This document shows positions 1-7,943 of a DNA stretch of 64,000 bases, in pieces. Location: NCBI RefSeq assembly GCF_001544975.2, contig NZ_FCOG02000025.1, forward strand, positions 1 through 64,000. The letters run 5' to 3'. Source of the stretch: Caballeronia arationis. Its GTDB lineage: Bacteria; Pseudomonadota; Gammaproteobacteria; Burkholderiales; Burkholderiaceae. The notes beneath the pieces are model-generated. The model was given only the letters and a program-made list of their open reading frames with translations, made no database searches and was not told where the DNA came from. Made by a program: the position numbers and the translations under genes. Position 1 is the stretch's first letter, and every line of letters starts with the position of its first letter.

Positions 1-89
1 AGTCCGGCGGGGCCGCCGCCGACGACCACGACGTCATATTCCATCGACTCGCGGGGGCCGTACTGCTCGATGAGACTCTCCTGGGTCAT
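1..89 (-). CDS. Electron transfer flavoprotein-ubiquinone oxidoreductase, N-terminal fragment
   Basis: The minus-strand start (cat at 87-89) opens a protein beginning MTQESLIEQYGPRESMEYD, followed by a beta strand and a Gly-rich GGGPAG loop, the FAD-binding Rossmann motif. The N-terminus matches ETF-QO as I know it from Burkholderia. That enzyme passes electrons from reduced ETF (fatty acid and amino acid acyl-CoA dehydrogenation) to membrane ubiquinone. An AGGAG ribosome site lies just upstream. Only 29 codons are inside the window, so the call rests on the N-terminus alone. It is divergent from the SDR/thioesterase pair, consistent with acyl-CoA metabolism on both sides. Confidence 0.75.
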   Translation of the reverse strand, partial: MTQESLIEQYGPRESMEYDVVVVGGGPAG

Positions 90-181
90 CCAATGCTCCT
101 ATGTACCGTTAGAATGCTTTTTTCGGGGATCGCGTATTGTCAGCGAAACGTCTGGTGGGGTGCAACCGACCATACATCAAT

Positions 182-197
182 TAGCACGATCGTACTA
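182..197. promoter_or_regulatory. Candidate TetR-type operator (16-bp near-palindrome)
   Basis: TAGCACGATCGTACTA is a near-perfect palindrome (14 of 16 positions symmetrical) around an ACGATCGT core. It lies in the gap between the divergent ETF-QO and SDR genes. Such cores are typical of TetR-family fatty-acid regulators in beta-proteobacteria, and ETF-QO is a common member of those regulons. The regulator identity is inference. It overlaps a possible -10 (TACTAT, 193-198). Confidence 0.4.
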
Positions 198-342
198 TTT
201 ATGTGATAGCGTAACGACGTGACCCGAATCCGAATACGAGCGCACGCGGCAGACGCGGGCGCGAAACCGACGCACCAAGGAATCGCCGTGTTGCCGTGAC
301 CATGCCGGCGCGGCTGGATCAACCGAACAACAAGGAACCACA

Positions 343-1116
343 ATGGGCCGTTCGATCAATCTGGAAGGCAAGGTCGCGCTGATCACGGGCGCCTCCAGCG
401 GACTCGGCAAGCGTTTCGCGCAGGTGCTGTCGCAGGCGGGCGCCAAGGTCGTCCTCGCGAGCCGGCGCACCGAGCGTCTGAAGGAACTGCGCGCCGAGAT
501 CGAGGCGTCGGGCGGCGCGGCGCATGTCGTCGCGCTGGACGTCACCGATTCGCAGAGCATCAAGTCGGCGGTCGCGCACGCAGAGACGGAAGCTGGCACC
601 ATCGATATCCTCGTCAACAACTCGGGCGTCTCCACGACGCAAAAGCTGACGGACGTCACACCCGACGACTTCGATTTCGTCTTCAACACCAACACGCGCG
701 GCGCCTTCTTCGTCGCGCAGGAAGTGGCGAAACGCATGATCATGCGCGGCAACAGCGCGTCGAAGCCGGGTTACCGGATCATCAACATCGCGTCGGTGGC
801 GGGGCTGCGCACGTTTCCGCAGATCGGCCTCTACGCGATGAGCAAGGCTGCCGTCGTCCAGATGACCCGCGCGATGGCCCAGGAATGGGGCCGCCACGGC
901 ATCAACGTGAATGCGATCTGCCCGGGCTACATCGACACTGAGATCAACCACCATCACTGGAAGACCGAACAGGGCCAGAAACTGATGTCGATACTGCCGC
1001 GCCGGCGCGTCGGCAAGCCCGAGGACCTCGACGGTCTGCTTCTGCTGCTCGCCGCGGACGAATCGCAGTTCATCAACGGCTCGATCATCTCCGCCGACGA
1101 CGGCTTCAACCTTTAA
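343..1116 (+). CDS. SDR family NAD(P)-dependent oxidoreductase
   Basis: A 257-residue classical short-chain dehydrogenase/reductase. The cofactor motif TGASSGLG is at residues 15-22, NNSG at 92-95, the catalytic Ser at 151 and YxxxK at Tyr164/Lys168, followed by the usual CPGYIDTE segment. Family members reduce or oxidise hydroxyl/keto groups. The substrate cannot be read from sequence, but a thioesterase 20 bp downstream and ETF-QO upstream suggest a 3-hydroxyacyl-CoA or related acyl substrate. The protein is cytosolic, with no signal peptide. The ATG follows an AAGGA ribosome site (331-335). It probably forms a two-gene operon with the thioesterase. Confidence 0.9.
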   Translation: MGRSINLEGKVALITGASSGLGKRFAQVLSQAGAKVVLASRRTERLKELRAEIEASGGAAHVVALDVTDSQSIKSAVAHAETEAGTIDILVNNSGVSTTQKLTDVTPDDFDFVFNTNTRGAFFVAQEVAKRMIMRGNSASKPGYRIINIASVAGLRTFPQIGLYAMSKAAVVQMTRAMAQEWGRHGINVNAICPGYIDTEINHHHWKTEQGQKLMSILPRRRVGKPEDLDGLLLLLAADESQFINGSIISADDGFNL

Positions 1117-1136
1117 TCCCGTTTCTGGACGCAGTA

Positions 1137-1577
1137 ATGAGCATCGAAAGCGACTTCCACCCTGTTTTTGAGATGTCCATGCCGATCCGCTGGGGCGACA
1201 TGGACGCCTTCGGGCACGTCAACAACACCGTCTATTTCCGCTACATGGAGCAGGTGCGCATTTCCTGGTTCGAGCACCTGGGCATCGCCGGCGGCAATGG
1301 CGAGGGGCAGGGCCCGGTGATCGTCAATGCGTCGATGGAGTTTCTCAAGCAGCTTCATTATCCTGGCGACGTGATCGGCCGGATGTCGGTCGGCAAGCCG
1401 GGACGCAGCAGTTTCGACACGCGTTTCGAACTCTATCGCGCCGACGATCCCGCGACCCTCTATGCGAAGGGCGCCGCGAAGTGCGTCTGGATCGACTATG
1501 CGGCGGGCAAGTCGGTGCCGGTTCCCGACCTGCTGCGCCATACCATCGAGACAGCGGTGCCGGTCGTCGCGCCTTAG
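1137..1577 (+). CDS. Acyl-CoA thioesterase (hotdog fold, 4HBT/YbgC-like)
   Basis: A 146-residue single hotdog domain. The WGDMDAFGHVNN segment (about residues 19-30) holds the D-x-x-G-H-V-N signature of 4-hydroxybenzoyl-CoA thioesterase/YbgC proteins, with Asp23 the likely catalytic residue. Such enzymes hydrolyse acyl-CoA to the acid and CoA. It sits 20 bp after the SDR gene on the same strand and is likely cotranscribed. Its TAG stop overlaps the TAA stop of the convergent LuxR gene by two bases, so no terminator separates them. The specific substrate is unknown. Confidence 0.88.
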   Translation: MSIESDFHPVFEMSMPIRWGDMDAFGHVNNTVYFRYMEQVRISWFEHLGIAGGNGEGQGPVIVNASMEFLKQLHYPGDVIGRMSVGKPGRSSFDTRFELYRADDPATLYAKGAAKCVWIDYAAGKSVPVPDLLRHTIETAVPVVAP

Positions 1578-2119
1578 GTCCCGAGAAGCCGCTGCAGCAG
1601 CTCGGTCGCGTTGCCGGTATCGTACTTTCGCATCAGCCGCGCGCGATAGATGTCGACCGTGCGCGGGCTGATCTCGAGCACGCGGCCGATCTGCTTGCTG
1701 GTTTTCCCCATCACGAGCTGCGCGGCGATCTCCCGCTCGCGCGGCGTCAGTTCGATCGCGACGCGCCGCGTCGCGCTCAGGTCCTCGAAGGTCCAGATGC
1801 CCGCCGCGTGCGGCGCCGACAGATCCAGCGAACGACCGGTCACGTGGCACCAGAAGAGTTCCCCGTTCGCGCGCTTCATGATGCGGTCGTCGGCGTAGCT
1901 CCCTTGCGCCGCCATCAGCGCTGCGATCCGCTCGCCGATTCGCGCGAATTCGTCCGGCGACGGGTACAGCACCTCGAACGACTGTCCGATCAGCGCCGTG
2001 CGCGGCGCGCCGAAGATCGCGCACAGCGCCTCGTTGCAATCCTCGATGATTCTTTCCCGGGACAAAACCAGTCCGATGGGTGCAAGATGAAACGCGGTTT
2101 GGTAATCCAGTTCGGGCAT
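1574..2119 (-). CDS. PAS domain-containing LuxR-family transcriptional regulator
   Basis: About 181 residues from the MPELDYQ start; an upstream in-frame ATG at 2152 would add 11 residues. The first 110 residues look like a PAS sensor fold (ending around GELFWCHVTGRSLD). The C-terminal 60 residues are a LuxR/GerE helix-turn-helix (LTPREREIAAQL, then SKQIGRVLEISPRTVDIYRA). There is no receiver domain, so it is not a classical response regulator. It is divergent from scoAB and separated from it by about 200 bp, and a role in controlling that CoA transferase is plausible but inferred. The PAS ligand is unknown. Confidence 0.85.
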   Translation of the reverse strand: MPELDYQTAFHLAPIGLVLSRERIIEDCNEALCAIFGAPRTALIGQSFEVLYPSPDEFARIGERIAALMAAQGSYADDRIMKRANGELFWCHVTGRSLDLSAPHAAGIWTFEDLSATRRVAIELTPREREIAAQLVMGKTSKQIGRVLEISPRTVDIYRARLMRKYDTGNATELLQRLLGT

Positions 2120-2238
2120 GTCGAGTGGTGTCGGGCGCGCCGCGCTGCGCAACAGTGCGGCGACTGCTTATGTATTTTTGCGTATTGTGCCGGATCGACT
2201 TGCCGTCGTACTCTTTCGTCACGCTAAAACGCCGCCGA

Positions 2239-2268
2239 GAGTCGTAAAGCGCAGTGAAATTGCGACTC
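2239..2268. promoter_or_regulatory. Inverted repeat in the luxR-scoA divergent gap
   Basis: GAGTCGTAA (2239-2247) and TTGCGACTC (2260-2268) form a 9-bp inverted repeat with one mismatch and a 12-bp spacer, about 57 bp before the scoA start. It could be a dimeric operator for the adjacent PAS-LuxR protein. No experimental motif is known to me for this regulator. Confidence 0.3.
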
Positions 2269-2324
2269 GCAGCGGCACAATAAGCCGATTTTCAGTTGGT
2301 TCACAACATGGAAGGGACAAACAG

Positions 2325-3029
2325 ATGAACAAGGTCTATCCCGGCGCGAAAGAGGCGCTCGATGGCATCGTCAAGGACGGTCAGACATTCGCCGTCGGCG
2401 GCTTCGGGCTGTGCGGCATCCCGGAGGCGCTCATCGCGGCGCTGCGCGATTCGGGCGTGAAGGGCATCACCTGCATCAGCAACAACGCGGGTGTCGATGG
2501 CTTCGGTCTCGGTCTTTTGCTGGAGACGCGCCAGATCAAGAAGATGATTTCGTCGTACGTCGGCGAAAACAAGGAATTCGAGCGGCAATATCTCGCCGGC
2601 GAACTCGAACTCGAATTCACGCCGCAGGGCACGCTCGCCGAAAAGCTGCGTGCGGGCGGCTCGGGCATCCCGGCGTTCTTCACGAACACGGGCTTCGGCA
2701 CGATCATCGCGGACGGCAAGGAAACGCGCCAGTTCGGTGAAAACCACTACGTGCTTGAACATTCCCTGACCGCCGATGTCGCGATCGTCAAGGCGTGGAA
2801 AGCGGACAAGTCCGGCAACCTGATCTACCGCCGCACGGCGCGCAACTTCAACCCGATGTGCGCGATGGCCGGCAAGATCACGGTCGTGGAGGTGGAAGAA
2901 ATCGTCGAAACCGGCGAACTCGATCCGGACGCGATCCATACGCCGGGCATCTTCGTGCAGCGCATCGTGCTGAACGCGAATCCCGAAAAGCGAATCGAAC
3001 AACGCATCGTCCGCGCGAAAGGAGAATGA
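2325..3029 (+). CDS. scoA: 3-oxoacid CoA-transferase subunit A
   Basis: A 234-residue family I CoA-transferase alpha subunit. The N-terminal [10 protein letters not shown] loop (CoA-binding) and the G-I-P-A-F-F-T segment in mid-protein are typical. With subunit B it transfers CoA from succinyl-CoA to a 3-oxoacid such as acetoacetate in the cytosol. The ATG at 2325 is chosen because the residues match the family N-terminus; the open frame extends further upstream without homology. It overlaps or abuts subunit B. A second pair of this family (pcaIJ) lies at 20.4-21.7 kb; the two are clearly paralogous. Confidence 0.9.
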   Translation: MNKVYPGAKEALDGIVKDGQTFAVGGFGLCGIPEALIAALRDSGVKGITCISNNAGVDGFGLGLLLETRQIKKMISSYVGENKEFERQYLAGELELEFTPQGTLAEKLRAGGSGIPAFFTNTGFGTIIADGKETRQFGENHYVLEHSLTADVAIVKAWKADKSGNLIYRRTARNFNPMCAMAGKITVVEVEEIVETGELDPDAIHTPGIFVQRIVLNANPEKRIEQRIVRAKGE

Positions 3030-3031
3030 CC

Positions 3032-3673
3032 ATGGCATGGACTCGTGATCAAATGGCCGCGCGCGCGGCGCAGGAACTGCAGGACGGCTTCTACGTGAAC
3101 CTCGGCATCGGCTTGCCGACGCTCGTCGCCAACCACGTGCCGCCGGGCGTCGAGGTGTGGCTGCAGTCGGAAAACGGGCTGCTCGGCATCGGGCCGTCGC
3201 CGACGGAAGAAGAAGTCGACGCCGACCTCATCAACGCCGGCAAGCAGACGGTGACGACGCTGCCGGGTTCGTCGATCTTTTCGTCAGCGGATTCGTTCGC
3301 GATGATTCGCGGCGGGCACATCAACCTCGCCATCCTCGGCGCGATGCAGATCAGCAAGAAGGGCGACCTGGCCAACTGGATGATCCCGGGCAAGATGATC
3401 AAGGGCATGGGCGGCGCGATGGACCTCGTCGCGGGCGTCAAGCGCGTGGTCGTGCTGATGGAGCATGTGGCGAAGGGCGACCAGCACAAGATCCTCGAAG
3501 AATGCACGCTTCCGCTGACGGGCGTGGGCGTCGTGAACCGGATCATCACGGATCTGGGCGTGATCGACGTCACCGAGAACGGGCTGAAGCTGGTCGAGCT
3601 GGCATCGGGCGTCACAGCCGAAGAGATTCAGCAGAAGACCGGCGCGCCGCTGGACGTGAGCGGCGTGAAATAA
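3032..3673 (+). CDS. scoB: 3-oxoacid CoA-transferase subunit B
   Basis: A 213-residue beta subunit of the succinyl-CoA:3-oxoacid CoA-transferase. The [10 protein letters not shown] motif (about residues 46-55) contains the active-site glutamate that forms the CoA thioester. Two ATGs are possible, at 3026 (overlapping the scoA stop) and 3032. I chose 3032 because the GGAG ribosome site at 3021-3024 is then 7 bases away. Translation is probably coupled to scoA, and a strong terminator follows. Acetoacetate versus another 3-oxoacid cannot be decided from sequence alone. Confidence 0.9.
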   Translation: MAWTRDQMAARAAQELQDGFYVNLGIGLPTLVANHVPPGVEVWLQSENGLLGIGPSPTEEEVDADLINAGKQTVTTLPGSSIFSSADSFAMIRGGHINLAILGAMQISKKGDLANWMIPGKMIKGMGGAMDLVAGVKRVVVLMEHVAKGDQHKILEECTLPLTGVGVVNRIITDLGVIDVTENGLKLVELASGVTAEEIQQKTGAPLDVSGVK

Positions 3674-3696
3674 ACGACGCGGTCTGCAGGTAAAAG

Positions 3697-3733
3697 AACG
3701 GGCGAAGCGTAAGGCTTCGCCCGTTTTCTTTTT
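3697..3733 (+). terminator. Rho-independent terminator after scoAB
   Basis: A perfect 12-bp stem (AACGGGCGAAGC at 3697-3708 with its complement at 3714-3725), a 5-base loop and a TTCTTTTT tail. Confidence 0.9.
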
Positions 3734-3860
3734 GGGCAGCTTTTTTGCTTGTGCACACTGGCCGTATCCGCTGTTGTCCGTTTGGCCAGCGTTGCCTGCG
3801 GCGCGCAAACCCCGCGGCCAAACTGTTTACAATCGATTCGACTCTCATCGAGGAAAGCCC

Positions 3861-4787
3861 ATGTCCACGCCCATCGTCGAAGCCGCTACGTCAACGAAGT
3901 TCACCGAAGCCGAGCCGCGCCAGCGCTACGTGCAATGCGCGAGTCCGGTGGGGTTGCATCGCGTTGCGTACACGGAGTGGGGCGATCCGGCGAATCCGCG
4001 GGTGCTGCTCTGCGTGCACGGGCTCACGCGCTCGGGCCGCGACTTCGACGCGCTCGCACGCGTGCTTTGCCGCGAGTATCGCGTGGTGTGCCCGGACGTC
4101 GCCGGGCGCGGTCTGTCGGACTGGCTCGCCGATCCGAAGTACTACGGCGTGGCGCAATACGTCGCCGACATGGTCACGCTCGTCGCGCGGCTGAACGTCG
4201 AGACGGTGGACTGGTTCGGCACGTCGATGGGCGGGCTGATCGGCATGGCGCTCGCGGGCCTGCCGAACACGCCGATCCGCAAGATGCTCCTGAACGACGT
4301 CGGACCGCACATCGAGCCGGTGGCGCTGCAGCGCATCGGCCAGTATCTCGGCAAGCCCGCCGATTTCGCGACGCTCGACGAAGGCATCGTCCACGCGGCC
4401 ACGCTCGCGGCTTCGTTCGGGTCGTTGACGGACGAAGAATGGGCCGCGATCAACACGCCGCTCCTGCGCGAGCGCGAAGGTCGCTGGGGCTTTCGCTACG
4501 ACCCGGGCATCGCGTTGCCGTTCGCCGCCGCGACGGACGAAACCAATGCCGCCGGCGAGGCGTTCCTGTGGCACTCGTTTGTCTCGATAAAGTCGCCGGT
4601 GCTCGTCGTGCGCGGCGAAACGTCCGACCTGCTGTCGCGCGAAACAGTCGAGCAAATGGTCGCGCGAGGCCGGGCAGTCGAGAGTTGCGAGATTGTGGGC
4701 GCGGGGCACGCGCCCGCGTTTCTCGCGCCGGACCAGATCGAGGTCGCGCGGCGCTTCTTTCTCGAAAAAAGGGCGGACGGGGCATAA
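3861..4787 (+). CDS. Alpha/beta hydrolase
   Basis: A 308-residue alpha/beta-hydrolase-fold protein. It shows the oxyanion-hole region VHGLTRSGRDFD (about residues 52-63), a nucleophile elbow GTSMGG with Ser122, and the late histidine in GAGHAPAF near residue 286. There is no signal peptide. The ATG at 3861 follows an AGGAA ribosome site at 3851-3855. The gene stands between a terminator and a RidA gene. The substrate is unknown; small ester or lactone hydrolysis is typical of the family. Confidence 0.85.
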   Translation: MSTPIVEAATSTKFTEAEPRQRYVQCASPVGLHRVAYTEWGDPANPRVLLCVHGLTRSGRDFDALARVLCREYRVVCPDVAGRGLSDWLADPKYYGVAQYVADMVTLVARLNVETVDWFGTSMGGLIGMALAGLPNTPIRKMLLNDVGPHIEPVALQRIGQYLGKPADFATLDEGIVHAATLAASFGSLTDEEWAAINTPLLREREGRWGFRYDPGIALPFAAATDETNAAGEAFLWHSFVSIKSPVLVVRGETSDLLSRETVEQMVARGRAVESCEIVGAGHAPAFLAPDQIEVARRFFLEKRADGA

Positions 4788-4841
4788 TAATGGGCTCGGC
4801 GGCGCGCTCATCCCGGGCGCGCGCACACAAAAGGGACACCC

Positions 4842-5195
4842 ATGGCAGTTACTCGTCATCACGTCGGCGCGCGTCTTTCCGAAATCGCGATTCACAACGG
4901 CACGGTCTACCTGGCAGGCCAGATCGCCGAAGACACGGAACAGGACATCAGCGGCCAGACCCGCGAAGTGCTCGGACACATCGACCGTCTGCTCGAAGAA
5001 GCGAACAGCGACAAGTCGCACCTGCTGTCGGTGCAGATCTATGTCTCCGACATGGCCAATTTCCCCGCGATGAACGCCGTGTGGGACACGTGGGTCGCAG
5101 CCGGCAACACGCCGCCGCGCGCTACGGTCGAAGCCAAGCTCGCGAATCCGGCGTGCCTCGTCGAAGTCGTCGTGGTGGCGGCGCAGCGTAGTTAA
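4842..5195 (+). CDS. RidA family protein (enamine/imine deaminase-like)
   Basis: A 117-residue RidA/YjgF/Rid2-like protein with the conserved core NGTVYLAGQIAED and the late PPRATVEAKLANP segment, whose Arg93 corresponds to the substrate-binding arginine of RidA enzymes. Active members hydrolyse reactive enamine/imine intermediates released by PLP enzymes. It sits between the hydrolase and relA on the same strand and may be cotranscribed with relA (24-bp gap). The exact Rid subfamily is not certain. Confidence 0.88.
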   Translation: MAVTRHHVGARLSEIAIHNGTVYLAGQIAEDTEQDISGQTREVLGHIDRLLEEANSDKSHLLSVQIYVSDMANFPAMNAVWDTWVAAGNTPPRATVEAKLANPACLVEVVVVAAQRS

Positions 5196-5219
5196 GCCTT
5201 TCGCTGTAGCTTTGATTGC

Positions 5220-7451
5220 ATGACCGATACCGTCGTCTCCCCCGAACTGTTGCCCGAGCCGTCCTTCGACGACGCGCTCGCGTTCGTGCGCGAGCACGCA
5301 GGCGACGCGCGGCTCGTGAGCGGCGAGCCGCTCGTCGAGCACGCGCTGGGAACGGCGCGCATCGTGCAGTCGCTCAACATCGACTCGCACGCGGTCGCGG
5401 CAGCGGCGCTCTTCACGCTGGCGCCGCATCTCGACGATCCGTCGCATGCGATCGGCGAGCGCTTCGGACCGGAAGTGGAGGCGCTCGTCTCGGACGTGCG
5501 CAAGCTCGCGCGCTTAGGCTCGGTCAGTTCGCGCGCGACGCAGGCGGTATTGCCCGAAAGCGGGCGCGATGCGCAGGCCGCGCGCCGGGCGCAGGTCGAG
5601 GCGCTGCGCAAGATGTTCCTCGCGTTCGCGCAGGACATCCGCGTGGTGCTGATCCGGCTCGCGTCGCGCGTGCAGTCGCTGCGCTACCACGCGGCGCACA
5701 AGAGCGAACCGCCGTCGGACGTGCCGCGCGAGACGCTCGAAATCTACGCGCCGCTCGCGAACCGGCTCGGAATCTGGCAACTGAAGTGGGAACTCGAAGA
5801 CCTCGCGTTCCGCTTCGAGGACCCCGTCACCTACAAGCGCATCGCGAAGCTGCTCGACGAGCGGCGGGTCGAGCGCGAATCGTATGTGACGAGCGCCATC
5901 GCGCGGCTGCAGACCGAGCTTGCGACTGCGCACATCAAGGCCGAGGTGAGCGGGCGGCCGAAGCATATCTACAGCATCTGGAAGAAGATGCGCGGCAAGG
6001 AGCTCGACTTTGCCGAACTGAACGACGTGCGCGCGTTTCGCGTGATCGTCGACGACATCAAGGATTGCTACACGGTGCTCGGCATCGTGCACAACCTGTG
6101 GCAGCCGGTGCCGAAGGAATTCGACGACTACATCTCGCGGCCGAAGCCGAACGGCTACAAGTCGCTGCACACGGTCGTGATCGGCGACGACGGCCGCGCG
6201 TTCGAAGTGCAGATCCGCACGCACGAGATGCATCGCTTCGCTGAATACGGCGTGGCCGCGCACTGGCGCTACAAGGAAGCCGGCACGCGCGGTTACGCGG
6301 GCCAGGTGACGGCGAGCGAGAAATACGACGAGAAAATCGCGTGGCTGCGGCAGCTGCTCGCGTGGAAGGACGACGTGTCCGACGCTGAACGGCCCGGGCC
6401 CGGCTGGCAGCAGTTGCGCGACGCCACGCTCGACGACGACCATATCTACGTGCTCACGCCGCAGGCGCGCGTGATCGCGCTGCCGCAGGGCGCGACGGCC
6501 GTCGATTTCGCCTATCACCTGCATAGCGAACTCGGGCACCGGTGCCGCGGCGCGCGCGTCGACGGCGCAATGGTTCCGCTCAATACACCGCTGCAAAATG
6601 GCGAGACGGTGGAGATCGTCGCCGTGAAGGAGGGCGGGCCGTCGCGAGACTGGCTCAATCCGCAACTTGGCTATCTGCACAGCTCGCGCGCGAAGCAGAA
6701 GGTGCGCGCGTGGTTCAACGCGGTCGAGGCAGAAGAGAACATCGCGGCGGGCCGCGCGATCGTCGAAAAGACGTTGCAGCGCGAAGGCCGGACGTCGGTG
6801 AATCTGGACCAGCTTGCCGGCAAGCTCGGTTTCAAGACGCCCGAGGAACTCTACGCGCTCGTCGCGAAGGAAGAATTCAGCCTGCGCAATATCGAGCAGG
6901 CGCTCTCCGACACGCCGCCGCCCGAGCCCGAACCGGAGGCGCCCGAGCAGTTCGAAAAGCGCAGCAGCGGGCAGAGCGTGGCGGCGGGGGCGTCGGCGGG
7001 CGTGCTGGTCGTCGGTGTCGATGCGTTGCTCACACAGCTCGCGCGTTGCTGCCGCCCGGCGCCGCCGGACCCGATCGCGGGTTTCGTCACGCGCGGCAAG
7101 GGCATGTCGATCCATCGCAGCGACTGCGCGACGTTCAAGCGGATGGCGGAGCGCTCGCTCGAGCGCGTGCTGCACACGACCTGGTCGGCTGACGTGATGG
7201 GCGGGCGCGGGCAGTCGGTGTATCCGGTCGATCTGGCCGTCGAATCGAGCGACCGGCAGGGCTTGCTGCGCGATATCTCCGAAGTGTTCGCGCGGGAGAA
7301 GATCAACGTAATCGGCGTGAAGAGCCAGAGCCGACGCAATATCGCGTACATGCAGTTCACGGTCGAGGTGTCGAATGCCGCGCAGATCCAGCGCGCCTGC
7401 ACGCTGCTCGGCGAAGTGCAGGGCGTGATTCGTGCTTCACGCCGCGTCTGA
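5220..7451 (+). CDS. relA: GTP pyrophosphokinase (RelA-type (p)ppGpp synthetase)
   Basis: A 743-residue long RSH protein, the usual length of RelA. The order is a degenerate HD-like domain (1-200), synthetase domain (about 230-380, including NGYKSLHT and the EVQIRTHEMHRFAEYG region), TGS domain (about 405-470, VYVLTPQARVIALPQG) and a C-terminal ACT domain (from about 665). Two observations favour monofunctional RelA over SpoT. The His-Asp pair expected in the hydrolase domain is absent (residues around ALFTLAPHLDDPSH), and the synthetase carries the acidic EFDD motif rather than the RxKD type. It makes pppGpp/ppGpp on starved ribosomes. The ATG at 5220 lacks a clear Shine-Dalgarno, so coupling to the upstream gene is possible. 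Confidence 0.95.
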   Translation: MTDTVVSPELLPEPSFDDALAFVREHAGDARLVSGEPLVEHALGTARIVQSLNIDSHAVAAAALFTLAPHLDDPSHAIGERFGPEVEALVSDVRKLARLGSVSSRATQAVLPESGRDAQAARRAQVEALRKMFLAFAQDIRVVLIRLASRVQSLRYHAAHKSEPPSDVPRETLEIYAPLANRLGIWQLKWELEDLAFRFEDPVTYKRIAKLLDERRVERESYVTSAIARLQTELATAHIKAEVSGRPKHIYSIWKKMRGKELDFAELNDVRAFRVIVDDIKDCYTVLGIVHNLWQPVPKEFDDYISRPKPNGYKSLHTVVIGDDGRAFEVQIRTHEMHRFAEYGVAAHWRYKEAGTRGYAGQVTASEKYDEKIAWLRQLLAWKDDVSDAERPGPGWQQLRDATLDDDHIYVLTPQARVIALPQGATAVDFAYHLHSELGHRCRGARVDGAMVPLNTPLQNGETVEIVAVKEGGPSRDWLNPQLGYLHSSRAKQKVRAWFNAVEAEENIAAGRAIVEKTLQREGRTSVNLDQLAGKLGFKTPEELYALVAKEEFSLRNIEQALSDTPPPEPEPEAPEQFEKRSSGQSVAAGASAGVLVVGVDALLTQLARCCRPAPPDPIAGFVTRGKGMSIHRSDCATFKRMAERSLERVLHTTWSADVMGGRGQSVYPVDLAVESSDRQGLLRDISEVFAREKINVIGVKSQSRRNIAYMQFTVEVSNAAQIQRACTLLGEVQGVIRASRRV

Positions 7452-7540
7452 GTGTTGATCTAAGGTATTGAATTGGAAGCGTATTTGGCAGGAAGTTAAA
7501 CGTATCGGCGAATATTTTCACAGTCACTGCATAAAAACAC

Positions 7541-7569
7541 TTGCCAAGATTCAAAACGGTCCATATAAT
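7541..7569 (+). promoter_or_regulatory. Sigma-70 promoter of tRNA-Val
   Basis: TTGCCA (7541-7546), a 17-bp spacer and a perfect TATAAT (7564-7569), 12 bp before the mature tRNA 5' end. Confidence 0.85.
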
Positions 7570-7580
7570 TTCGTTTCTTC

Positions 7581-7657
7581 AGGCTCGTAGCTCAGCTGGT
7601 TAGAGCACCACCTTGACATGGTGGGGGTCGTTGGTTCGAGTCCAATCGAGCCTACCA
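7581..7657 (+). tRNA. tRNA-Val (GAC)
   Basis: A 77-nt cloverleaf with acceptor stem AGGCTCG (7581-7587) pairing with CGAGCCT (7647-7653), anticodon loop TTGACAT giving anticodon GAC, the TTCGAGTCC T-arm and an encoded ACCA end. It lies between relA and thrS, with its own promoter. Confidence 0.97.
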
Positions 7658-7666
7658 ACGAAAACG

Positions 7667-7688
7667 AAATCCCGGTTCGCCGGGATTT
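7667..7688 (+). terminator. Hairpin with TTCG loop behind tRNA-Val
   Basis: A 9-bp stem (7667-7675 with 7680-7688) closed by a TTCG tetraloop, 10 bases after the tRNA. The T-tract after it is poor, so it may be a 3' processing or termination signal. Confidence 0.5.
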
Positions 7689-7731
7689 CAAAACCGCAGG
7701 AAGCGCTCCGGCGCTAAAGGCGAAGAAAAAG

Positions 7732-7776
7732 ATGGCACCGCGAACGTTGACCGAAACATCTTCGGAGCGACGCTAG
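7732..7776 (+). CDS. Possible 14-codon leader peptide rich in threonine
   Basis: A mini-ORF, MAPRTLTETSSERR, with three Thr codons (ACG, ACC, ACA) within five codons. It lies 40 bp before a strong terminator and 168 bp before thrS. This arrangement resembles amino-acid attenuators. A 5-bp hairpin (CCGAA at 7751-7755 with TTCGG at 7761-7765) lies inside it. No strong ribosome site and no convincing antiterminator pairing could be found, so this is only a hypothesis. Confidence 0.2.
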   Translation: MAPRTLTETSSERR

Positions 7777-7815
7777 TCGAGGACCTCTTTCGCCCTTGTG
7801 GTGTGTGAGAAAGTG

Positions 7816-7851
7816 AATGCGGCCCCTCGAATGTGGGGCCGCATTTTTTTT
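7816..7851 (+). terminator. Strong terminator or attenuator upstream of thrS
   Basis: An 11-bp GC-rich stem (AATGCGGCCCC at 7816-7826 with 7835-7845), an 8-base loop and a run of eight T. It lies 93 bp before the thrS start. It ends tRNA-Val read-through and could act as an attenuator for the thrS operon. Confidence 0.85.
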
Positions 7852-7943
7852 GCCCGTTTGAATTGCCTGCTGCTGCCCTTGAAGTCAACAGGGCCTTGCT
7901 GATTTGAACTTGATCGCCGTGTGCCGGCGTCTTGGAGAACGAA

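Noticed and set aside
5220-7451. relA as a bifunctional spoT
   Set aside because: The hydrolase His-Asp pair is missing and the synthetase carries the acidic EFDD motif of monofunctional RelA.
7581-7657. tRNA-Val considered as an integration site
   Set aside because: No integrase gene or duplicated 3' tRNA fragment is seen nearby; the downstream genes are the core thrS operon.
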